The notes under the pieces: model-generated
Told to the model about the DNA's origin: nothing
Databases searched by the model: none
What the model saw: only the letters and a program-made list of their open reading frames with translations
Translations under genes and position numbers: made by a program
Assembly (NCBI GenBank): GCA_900550465.1
Contig: URSC01000004.1
Coordinates: 62,001-126,000 of the forward strand
Origin: an uncultured Alistipes sp.
GTDB taxonomy: Bacteria > Bacteroidota > Bacteroidia > Bacteroidales > UBA932
Direction: 5' to 3'
DNA: 64,000 nt
Shown here: positions 8,722 to 15,673 of the stretch, piece after piece
Layout of the letters: each line of letters opens with the position of its first letter
How positions within the stretch are numbered: position 1 is the stretch's first letter

Positions 8722-10016
8722 AGTCCGTAAAGATAATATTTTTCCGAGACTTTACGGAATTTTTCTGCAAAATCGTTCCAGATATTGAAGATGTCCTCAT
8801 ATCTGTACCGCTCTCCGAAGGCCTTCCGCACCTCCTCGGAGCCGGTCACCTTGTCGAACATTTCCAGCCGTGAGGCATCTGCAGCCCCGAACGGGTCGAA
8901 GTCCGGCTGCATGTCCGCAATGACCTGCATCGCATAGAACTGAATCTCCGAGAGCCGTGCCGCCCCGAAGTCCGTGATGTAGATCTGCACCCCTCCGATT
9001 TCCTCTCCCTTGAGCGAGCCGTAGAACGGAGTGGCGTAGACGGGCCGGAACAGCACCCCCGGCAGATAGAGGGCGTTCATCCGCGAGGCCAGCAGGTCCG
9101 CGTCCATCCCCGGACAGGCGATCATGCCGAAGGGCAGGGTGTAGCCTACCCCGATCGAGAGGACCCCGAGCTCTCCGAGAATACCGGTCGCCGGGTAGAG
9201 GTATGCCGCCTCCACCGTGGGAATGTGGGGGGAGGAGGGCACCCAGAGCAGCCCCGTCGCGTCGAAGTTCATGCCGCGCTTCCATCCTTCCATCTTCACG
9301 ACCGTGAGCCGGCATTTTACCGTAGAATCCCGGCCGTCGGAGCCCTCGACCCTGAGCATCCCCTCCTCGTTGAGCAGGGTCGCCAGCTCTCCGGGGGTGA
9401 GGCCGTAGACGTAGGGGATATTGTATTGTCCTACAAATGAAATGAGCGAGTCCTCCACGCCCGGCCCCTCGACCTTCAGGCCTCCGAGCGGGTTCGGACG
9501 GTCGAGGATGATCATCTCCACCCCTTCCATTGCCGCCACCTTCATCACATTGCCCATGGTGCTGATGTAGGTGTAGGAGCGGCAGCCTATGTCCTGGATG
9601 TCGTAGACGATGGCATCGAGGCCCTCGAACTGCTCCGCGGAGGGGAGGCGGGTCTTGCCGTAGAGGGAGAAAATGGGAACGCCGGTGCGGGGGTCGACGG
9701 CCTGTCCCTCGACGTGCTCGCCGGCGTGGGCATTGCCCCGGACCCCGTGCTCAGGGCCGAAGAGGGCGACCAGCTCCACTCCCGGGGCGCTGTTCAGGAC
9801 GTCGATGGTGGAGTTGAGGTAGCGGTCCACGCCCGTGGGATTGGTCACCAGCCCGATGCGCTTGCCCTGCATCTGCTCAAAGCCGTTGGCCTCGAGGACG
9901 TCGATGCCGGTGAGGACGGTCTGGGCGGTGCCGGTGGCGGGGATGAGGGTAAGGGCGGTCAGAATGAGGACGGCCGCGGCTGTGGTGGAAAGATGGTATG
10001 TTCCGGATAATTTCAT
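8718..10016 (-). CDS. namZ: Exo-beta-N-acetylmuramidase, NamZ/DUF1343 family (GH171)
   Basis: Predicted secreted enzyme that removes terminal MurNAc from peptidoglycan fragments; 432 residues including a signal peptide (cleavage near GTA-Q, residue 31). Family signatures are GKRIGLVTNPTGV (51-63), LFGPEHGVRG with Glu89, DIQDIGCRSYTY and DRPNPLGG. The ATG is preferred over an upstream TTG because it gives the shorter, normal signal peptide. It lies 29 bp after the antiporter gene and overlaps the next lipoprotein gene by 4 bp. An AmpG/SLC33-like MFS carrier lies further upstream on the same strand, so a muropeptide salvage theme is plausible. The role is taken from characterised NamZ proteins of Bacillus and Tannerella. 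Confidence 0.85.
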   Translation of the reverse strand: MKLSGTYHLSTTAAAVLILTALTLIPATGTAQTVLTGIDVLEANGFEQMQGKRIGLVTNPTGVDRYLNSTIDVLNSAPGVELVALFGPEHGVRGNAHAGEHVEGQAVDPRTGVPIFSLYGKTRLPSAEQFEGLDAIVYDIQDIGCRSYTYISTMGNVMKVAAMEGVEMIILDRPNPLGGLKVEGPGVEDSLISFVGQYNIPYVYGLTPGELATLLNEEGMLRVEGSDGRDSTVKCRLTVVKMEGWKRGMNFDATGLLWVPSSPHIPTVEAAYLYPATGILGELGVLSIGVGYTLPFGMIACPGMDADLLASRMNALYLPGVLFRPVYATPFYGSLKGEEIGGVQIYITDFGAARLSEIQFYAMQVIADMQPDFDPFGAADASRLEMFDKVTGSEEVRKAFGERYRYEDIFNIWNDFAEKFRKVSEKYYLYGL

Positions 10017-10045
10017 ATCGTACAATGTGTTTTGGGCTCGGGCTG

Positions 10046-12079
10046 TCAGCTGAGGGCCTGGCCGGAGTCGTCGTATTTCTCGGGGTAGAGGAGGATGAGA
10101 CTGCAGGAGGTGAACTCGCGGCCGAGGAGGCGGGGCAGCTTCTCGAACGAGCTGTCGTGGGAGATGGAGCCGGGTCGGGAGCTGACTACGGCCAGGAGGC
10201 TGTCGTCGTCAAGTTCGGAGGCGAGGGAGGTCAGGTCGCTGTAGTCCTCCATGGGAACGTAGAGGGCTTCCAGGCGGTGACTGTTCTCCTCGAGGAGTTT
10301 CTGCAGTATGACAATGGTCTCCTGAGGGGCGTGGAAATGCAGGGGGCGCTCCAGGGAGGTACTCAGGCGGCAGAGGTGCTCCACCCAGCGGCTGAATCCG
10401 GCTTCGTACTCGGCTTTGGGCGGGACTGCCACCACTATCTGGCTCAGGGTGTTGATGGGGACCATGAGGCGGGAGAGGAGGACTTCGCAGGAGAGGCTCT
10501 TGAGGAGGTTGAGGGCCAGGTTGCCGAGAATCGGGCTGTCGGCGTCCCTTCTCAGGCCGATGAGGAGGCTGGTGATCTCCTGCTCCTTGACGGTATGGAT
10601 GATGCCCGAGGCGATGTTGAGGTCGTAGCGGCTGAGTTTCTTGAGGTCCACGTGGGCGGAGGCGGCTATCCTGGCGGCGTTGTCCAGGTTGCGGGAGGCG
10701 GTGCTCACGGCCTTGGAGTTGTCGGTATCGTAGAGGATGCTCAGGGCGTAGAGGTTGTCGTTGAGCATGGGGTCGCGCACGGCCATGGATAGGCAGACCA
10801 GGTCCTTGACGGTATCGGGGTTGGCCAGCGGGATGAGAATCTTCTCGGGCCGGCTGTCGGGGTCGCGGTCGATGACGGGCTCCTCCATTGCTATCTTGCG
10901 GGCGGTTCGGTCGGTGGTCAGGGAACTGACGATGCAGGTGAATAGAATCAGGAGAATGGTACCGTTGAGGATGTCCTCGTTCAGGAGGCGGCTCCCGTCG
11001 GGGAGGATGATCTCGTAGCCGATGAGGGCTGCTGCGAGGGTGGCGGCTGCCTGGGAGGTGGTGAGGCCGAACATCAGGCGGCGCTCGGTGGCGGCCATGT
11101 GGAACACCTTCTGGGTCAGGAGGCTGGCAATCCATTTGCCGGTCAGGGCGGTGGCGGTCATGACCATTGCTACCTTGATCGCGCCCCAGTGTCCGAATAT
11201 CACGTTGAGGTTGATGAGCATGCCCACTCCGATGAGGAAGAACGGGATGAAGAGGGCATTGCCCACGAACTCGAGATGGCTCTTGAGGGGGGAAATGGAC
11301 GGAATCAGGCGGTTGAGCAGGATGCCGGTGAGGAAGGCTCCGAGGATGCCCTCCAGTCCGGCCACTTCCATCAGCCCGGCTGCTGCGAAGAGGAGTACCA
11401 TCACGAAGATGAACTGCATGACGGTGTCGTCGTACTTGCGGAAGAACCATCGCGCTATTCTCGGAAAGGAGTAGATGATGACTGCTCCTATCATTATCAC
11501 CTTGAATGCCATCACTATCCAGAACGACTCACCTGTGCCGCCCTCGAATATGCCGCTCATGACGGCCAGCACCAGCAGGGTCATGGTGTCGGTGACTGCT
11601 GTGGCTCCTACGGCTATGCTCACGCTCCTCTCGCGGGAGACTCCGAGGCGGAGGACTATCGGGTAGGAAATCAGGGTGTAGGAGGCGTACATGCTGGCCA
11701 GAAGGATGGAGGTGGCGAGGCTGTACTTGAGCAGGGAAGTGTTGACTATGAGTCCGAGTATGATCGGTATGGAAAAGGTGAGCAGACCCAGGACGGCGGC
11801 CTTCTTGCGGTTGTGCTTGAAGTCCTCCATGTTGATGTCCAGACCGGCCAGGAGCATGATGTAGTACAGGCCGACGTTGCCGAAGAGCTCGAAGCTGCTG
11901 TCGCGGGCCAGCAGGTTGAGTCCGTGCTCGCCGATGAGCACGCCGGCCAGGATCATCCCGATGATGTTCGGTATCCGCAGCCGGTTGAACAGCAGCGGGG
12001 CGAACAGGATGATCAGCAGTACGATCAGGAATATCCACGTGGGATCGGTTATGGGCAGGCTCAGTTCACTCCAGTTCAT
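10046..12079 (-). CDS. Cation:proton antiporter (CPA2) with universal-stress-like tail
   Basis: Inner-membrane Na+/H+ or K+/H+ exchanger of the CPA2/Kef type, 677 residues. About twelve membrane segments fill residues 12-390, beginning LRIPNIIGMILAGVLIGEHG and containing the 'MLLAGLDINMEDF' segment typical of the family. From about residue 400 the protein is soluble and has two alpha/beta stretches resembling universal stress protein domains (KILIPLANPDTVKDLVCLS...), probably a regulatory nucleotide-binding region. It is the first gene of the run leading into NamZ. A hairpin array separates it from the upstream MFS gene, so a promoter may lie in the gap. The transported ion cannot be read from sequence. 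Confidence 0.88.
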   Translation of the reverse strand: MNWSELSLPITDPTWIFLIVLLIILFAPLLFNRLRIPNIIGMILAGVLIGEHGLNLLARDSSFELFGNVGLYYIMLLAGLDINMEDFKHNRKKAAVLGLLTFSIPIILGLIVNTSLLKYSLATSILLASMYASYTLISYPIVLRLGVSRERSVSIAVGATAVTDTMTLLVLAVMSGIFEGGTGESFWIVMAFKVIMIGAVIIYSFPRIARWFFRKYDDTVMQFIFVMVLLFAAAGLMEVAGLEGILGAFLTGILLNRLIPSISPLKSHLEFVGNALFIPFFLIGVGMLINLNVIFGHWGAIKVAMVMTATALTGKWIASLLTQKVFHMAATERRLMFGLTTSQAAATLAAALIGYEIILPDGSRLLNEDILNGTILLILFTCIVSSLTTDRTARKIAMEEPVIDRDPDSRPEKILIPLANPDTVKDLVCLSMAVRDPMLNDNLYALSILYDTDNSKAVSTASRNLDNAARIAASAHVDLKKLSRYDLNIASGIIHTVKEQEITSLLIGLRRDADSPILGNLALNLLKSLSCEVLLSRLMVPINTLSQIVVAVPPKAEYEAGFSRWVEHLCRLSTSLERPLHFHAPQETIVILQKLLEENSHRLEALYVPMEDYSDLTSLASELDDDSLLAVVSSRPGSISHDSSFEKLPRLLGREFTSCSLILLYPEKYDDSGQALS

Positions 12080-12179
12080 TCTGCGAATTTAAGAAAAAAT
12101 CTTTTCCGGCGGTGCTTTTCCGGCGATGCACTTTTCTGTTTCGGCTCTGGAGGGGCTGCCGTTTCCCCTAGCTTCCCAT

Positions 12180-12350
12180 CACCTTCGGAAGGTGAGTAGA
12201 TTTCCCGCGTTTTCGTCTCACCTTCGGAAGGTGTGCATTTGCCTGAATTGCCCTACAGCGTCTATGGCCCTGCTTTCCCTTGCCTGACCCTCATTCCACC
12301 TTCGGAAGGTGAATAGATTCCCCGCGTTTTCGTATCACCTTCGGAAGGTG
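12180..12350. repeat. 39-bp-phased hairpin array, locus 2 (four hairpins)
   Basis: Four exact CACCTTCGGAAGGTG copies start at 12180, 12219, 12297 and 12336: steps of 39, 78 and 39 bp, the same rule as at locus 1. The two pairs are 117 bp apart and share their 24-nt linkers (AGTAGATTTCCCGCGTTTTC, AATAGATTCCCCGCGTTTTC). The hairpin-free slot again contains CCTACAGCG, but about 10 bp earlier in phase. The gap between the MFS stop and the antiporter start (292 bp) holds nothing else that I can identify. Confidence 0.93.
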
Positions 12351-12371
12351 TGTATTTGAACGATTGCTGCT

Positions 12372-13697
12372 TTACTGCTGATTACCGCTACTCTTGAGGC
12401 CGAAGGAAGGGTCGACCTTGATGAGTGCGGTGACTGCGAGGGTGACGAGGCAGCAGCCCATGATCCACCAGAAGAAGCCGACGTAGCCCATCCATTCCTG
12501 CAGGGCACCCGCGAACATTCCCGGTATCATCATGCCGAGGGCCATGAATGCGGTGCAGATGGCGTAATGGGAGGTCTTACTGGGCCCTTCGGCGAAATAC
12601 ATCATGTATAGCATGAAGGAGGTGAAGCCGACGCCGTAGCCGAACTGCTCGATGAAGACGCAGGCGTTGATCAGGACTATGTTCAGCATTGATGCCGGGT
12701 CGGGCTGGGCCATGCTCATCCAGCAGAATACGCCGCAGGGCAGGGTGAGGGCCAGGGCCATGGGCCAGAGACAGCGTTTGAGCCCGTACCGCGATACGAG
12801 CACGCCGCCGAGGATGCCGCCGAGTGTCAGGCCGATGATGCCTATTGTGCCGTAGACCAGACCGACCTGGGCGGTACTCAGACCGAGGCCGCCTTCGGTT
12901 GCGGGGTCGAGCAGGAATGGGTTGATCATCTTTACGAGCTGGGCTTCGGGGAAGCGGTACAGGAGAATGAAGGTGACGGCGATCCAGACGTGCTTTTTCC
13001 GGAAAAATGAGCCGAAGGTGCCGACGAACTCGCGGAGGATGCGGGCGGCGCTGTGGCCGGATGCGGGTTTGCCGGGCATTGCTCCGGAGGGCCTGTCCGC
13101 CGCCGGCCGGGGCAATATCCGCGAATGGTAAAATGCGATGAGCAGGAACAGCGCCGAGAGTATCAGGAAGGTCACCGCCCATGCCCGGGGTACATTGCCG
13201 AAAGCCGTCTCCATCCATCCGGCCGCCATCACGACTCCGCCCTGCCCGATGATGGTCGCCAGCCGGTAGAACGCGCTGCGTATCCCCACGTACAGCGACT
13301 GGTCCGAGGAGTCCAGCGCCAGCATGTAGTATCCGTCCGCCGCTATGTCGTGCGTAGCCGAGGCAAATCCGATCAGCCAGAACACCGCCAGTGACAGCAC
13401 AACGTAACTGTCCAGCGGCAGGGTCAGCGCGATGGCCGCAAACGCCGCCCCGATAATGAACTGCGTCGTCACCGTCCACCACCGCTTGGTCCTGATGATG
13501 TCCACAAACGGGCTCCAGAACGGCTTGATGACCCACGGCAGATACAGCCAGCCGGTATAGAAGGCGATATCGGTGTTGGACATCCCGAGATTTTTGTACA
13601 TGATGACCGACAGCGTGTTTACTGCCACGTACGGCAGCCCTTCCGCCACATACAGGGTCGGGATCCACGCCATCGGCGGTATTCTCTTGCTTTTCAT
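12372..13697 (-). CDS. MFS transporter, AmpG/SLC33-like
   Basis: Twelve-segment major facilitator carrier of 441 residues. The N-terminus WIPTLYVAEGLPYVAVNT and the segment GFASATHDIAADGYYMLAL resemble the AmpG/acetyl-CoA transporter branch, whose bacterial members import anhydro-muropeptides. I chose the ATG at 13697 because the minus-strand motif TATCTTTA (13709-13702) sits just upstream of it; an alternative start ten codons earlier would lie upstream of that promoter element. The neighbouring NamZ on the same strand supports a peptidoglycan recycling role, but substrate assignment within this branch is uncertain. Confidence 0.85.
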   Translation of the reverse strand: MKSKRIPPMAWIPTLYVAEGLPYVAVNTLSVIMYKNLGMSNTDIAFYTGWLYLPWVIKPFWSPFVDIIRTKRWWTVTTQFIIGAAFAAIALTLPLDSYVVLSLAVFWLIGFASATHDIAADGYYMLALDSSDQSLYVGIRSAFYRLATIIGQGGVVMAAGWMETAFGNVPRAWAVTFLILSALFLLIAFYHSRILPRPAADRPSGAMPGKPASGHSAARILREFVGTFGSFFRKKHVWIAVTFILLYRFPEAQLVKMINPFLLDPATEGGLGLSTAQVGLVYGTIGIIGLTLGGILGGVLVSRYGLKRCLWPMALALTLPCGVFCWMSMAQPDPASMLNIVLINACVFIEQFGYGVGFTSFMLYMMYFAEGPSKTSHYAICTAFMALGMMIPGMFAGALQEWMGYVGFFWWIMGCCLVTLAVTALIKVDPSFGLKSSGNQQ

Positions 13698-13731
13698 GCC
13701 GTAAAGATATATAAACTTCCGCCTCATCTTT

Positions 13732-13771
13732 CCGCAACGGCAGTAAAACCCGCGACTCGGTGCCGTTGTGG
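13732..13771. repeat. 40-bp palindromic repeat, copy 2
   Basis: Same element as at 988-1027 but inverted: arms CCGCAACGGCA and TGCCGTTGTGG, 40 bp in total. Comparing both copies on the same strand, the outer arm changes are paired (G with T becomes A with C), which keeps the stem. It lies between the divergent MFS and BF3164-like genes. Confidence 0.7.
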
Positions 13772-13821
13772 CATGTGATAGCTGAAGTCCGGTATACCGC
13801 GGGTGCTACGAAAAAAATTTT

Positions 13822-13829
13822 TATATTTG
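13822..13829 (+). promoter_or_regulatory. -7 promoter element TATATTTG
   Basis: TAnnTTTG match 23 bp before the start codon of the BF3164-like lipoprotein gene; no clear -33 TTTG. Confidence 0.55.
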
Positions 13830-13851
13830 CAAAAATAAGAAATTCACCGCC

Positions 13852-14991
13852 ATGAAAAGATTTCCTACCATCATTCTGATATCGGCTGCCATCGCCGCCG
13901 CTGCCCTGACCGTATCATGTGGAGGCCGGGGCTCCGGGAAAAATCAGCAGGACAGCAGCAGTGCGGACGTGGCCCAGGCTCAGGCCGCAGCCGTCCCCGA
14001 CACCATTGCTCCGCTCGTCTCTGGAGAAGTGCATTTGAAAAATGACGCAGAAGCCTTCGGCGAGGAGCTGCATCTGAAGGGAGATACAGTCCTGCAGGAC
14101 GAGATTTTCAAAGTGGGGGTGTCCACCATGATTCTGAAAGACTCGCTACTGCTGGTCTGCTGCGAGGATGACCGTCCGTTCAGGATGTATTCGCTGCCTG
14201 ATCTGGAACTTAAGGGTATATCCGGCAACAGGGGTCGCGGGCCTATGGAGTTTATCTCCCCGGATATCTGGCCTTACGAAGGTTCCGGATACATCGCGAT
14301 GATTAACGAAAACTTCAGGGATATCCAGGGCCTGTACAAAATCAGGACGGACGGGGTAGTTGAGCAGATCCGTCACCGGATACCTTCGCAGTATAATGCG
14401 TCTTCCTATACCCGGGGCTTTGCCGCAGTGGATGACGACCATATTGTCTTTGCGCATAGTTCAGCGATATACCTTTACGACGGAAGCGACACTGCTGCGG
14501 CGCCTGGGCAGACAGTCCGGAAGCTGGCCGATGTCCGCCTGGGCAAATATTCCGCCGGCAGCACCATGAATATCGGCTCGCTCGGGGTGAACTTCCAGTA
14601 TGAGAGAGCCGTCTGGGCGTTTAAATACGCGAAGCGGGTGGTCTTCTGCGACTTTGACGGAAATATGAGGTCTGTCGATTTCCGTTCGGCGGAGGAGGGA
14701 GAAACCGAGGGTGTCGGGATGGACAGCAATGTTACCCACTACTGGAAGCTCTACGCCGGACACCGCTATGTCTGGCTGCTCTACAGCGGCCGCACACCGG
14801 TGGATGTGGTCAGGGAGCAGAATAAGGACATCTACTACATCTACGTGGAGCAGTTCGACTGGAACGGCAATCCGGTCCGCCGCTATCGCCTCGACAACTG
14901 GGGCTTCATCTCCGTGGACGAGAACAGCGGCACGCTCTATTTTCTCTCTAACGTGAGTAAATATCCCTTCTTCAAATACAGTTTGAGGTAA
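13852..14991 (+). CDS. BF3164/TolB-like six-bladed propeller lipoprotein
   Basis: 379-residue lipoprotein (lipobox TVSC) of the Bacteroidetes-specific BF3164-like family, predicted to fold as a six-bladed beta-propeller in the periplasm or on the outer membrane. Conserved family features are the blade-one block 'LLVCCEDDRPFRMYSLPDL', the loop GISGNRGRGPMEF, and the C-terminal blade FDWNGNPVRRYRLDN. A second member lies at 20014-21069 inside the NVEALA cassette and shows the same features (INDGRGPGE, FDWEGNPLELI). In many genomes such proteins accompany NVEALA peptides, so this one may belong to the same system although it is 4 kb away. The molecular function of the family is unknown. Confidence 0.85.
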   Translation: MKRFPTIILISAAIAAAALTVSCGGRGSGKNQQDSSSADVAQAQAAAVPDTIAPLVSGEVHLKNDAEAFGEELHLKGDTVLQDEIFKVGVSTMILKDSLLLVCCEDDRPFRMYSLPDLELKGISGNRGRGPMEFISPDIWPYEGSGYIAMINENFRDIQGLYKIRTDGVVEQIRHRIPSQYNASSYTRGFAAVDDDHIVFAHSSAIYLYDGSDTAAAPGQTVRKLADVRLGKYSAGSTMNIGSLGVNFQYERAVWAFKYAKRVVFCDFDGNMRSVDFRSAEEGETEGVGMDSNVTHYWKLYAGHRYVWLLYSGRTPVDVVREQNKDIYYIYVEQFDWNGNPVRRYRLDNWGFISVDENSGTLYFLSNVSKYPFFKYSLR

Positions 14992-15019
14992 ATATCACCG
15001 GCCAGCCGTACCCGCCTCA

Positions 15020-15202
15020 CTCCTTTCGAAGGAGTTCTGTTTTCTCGCAGTTTTTTTACTCCTTCGGAAGGAGTGGAAAAGTCGGTAGATGGCGGAAACG
15101 TCGATATACGCCTTCTGGCAGGGTGTGGACGGAAAATATGGCATATTACTCTTTTGGCAGGAGTCGACAAAAAGTGCCTGTTCCGGACTCCTTCGGAAGG
15201 AG
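15020..15202. repeat. 39-bp-phased hairpin array, locus 3a (CTCC type)
   Basis: Variant 15-mers CTCCTTTCGAAGGAG (15020), CTCCTTCGGAAGGAG (15059 and 15188) and decayed forms GCCTTCTGGCAGGGT (15110) and CTCTTTTGGCAGGAG (15149). Steps are 39, 51, 39 and 39 bp. Compared with loci 1 and 2 the second stem pair has switched from A/T to T/A, so pairing is kept. It occupies the start of the 682-bp gap after the BF3164-like gene. Confidence 0.85.
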
Positions 15203-15228
15203 TGGGAAGGAAGGTGCAGTTGCGCGAA

Positions 15229-15401
15229 GTAACGGTAAGTACTGGAGCAGGGTCGAATCGTATGCGCTCGAGGATCAATTACTTACAGTTAAACGTGTGC
15301 TTTTGGCAGGTGCGGGTATGACCGAAAAGTACTCGTTGAGTCTCTATGTATCAGTATTCCAATCCGTTGTAAAAGTAGGTCGCTTCTCTGCTTACCGTTA
15401 C
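15229..15401. mobile_element. 173-bp MITE-like element, copy 1
   Basis: Terminal inverted repeats GTAACGGTAAG...CTTACCGTTAC bound a 173-bp segment without coding potential. A second element of 174 bp with the same ends and the same near-terminal motifs (AAGTACTGnAGC on the left, CGCTTCTCTGCTT on the right) lies at 27427-27600. The interior shares a GTGCTTTT...CCGAAAAG hairpin. No target duplication is visible. Confidence 0.7.
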
Positions 15402-15419
15402 TCTGTCCATGCTGCTGCC

Positions 15420-15590
15420 CGCCTTCGGAAGGTGAGACGGGAACGGCCGGAAATTGCCCGCCTTCGGAAGGTGGAAAGAGTTTCCGTCCGAAGTGAACTG
15501 GGTTACGGCGCTTCTGAGGCGCATGTATGGAAATTCCGCCTTCGGAAGGTGATGCGGAAAGGCCGGAAAAATGCCCACCTTCGGAAGGTG
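15420..15590. repeat. 39-bp-phased hairpin array, locus 3b (CGCC/CACC type)
   Basis: CGCCTTCGGAAGGTG at 15420, 15459 and 15537 and CACCTTCGGAAGGTG at 15576: steps of 39, 78 and 39 bp. The hairpin-free slot holds GTTACGGCGCTTCTGAGGC at the same offset (43 nt from the preceding hairpin start) as CCTACAGCCGTTCTGGAGC in locus 1. The CGCC/GGTG form pairs only with a G-U wobble, which points to an RNA stem. From 15591 to 15673 there is only a GGGCAG/GGACAG-rich low-complexity stretch. Confidence 0.92.
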
Positions 15591-15673
15591 GGAGGAGGAC
15601 GGCGAGGTAGAGTAGGGCAGGACAGGGTATAGCAGGACAGGGAGGCCAGGCCAGGGCAGGGCAGTGGAGTGGG

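Noticed and set aside
10209..11450. 413-residue Arg/Pro/His-rich minus-strand frame
   Set aside because: Composition is that of a shifted frame in GC-rich DNA; the antiporter in the other frame is clearly real.
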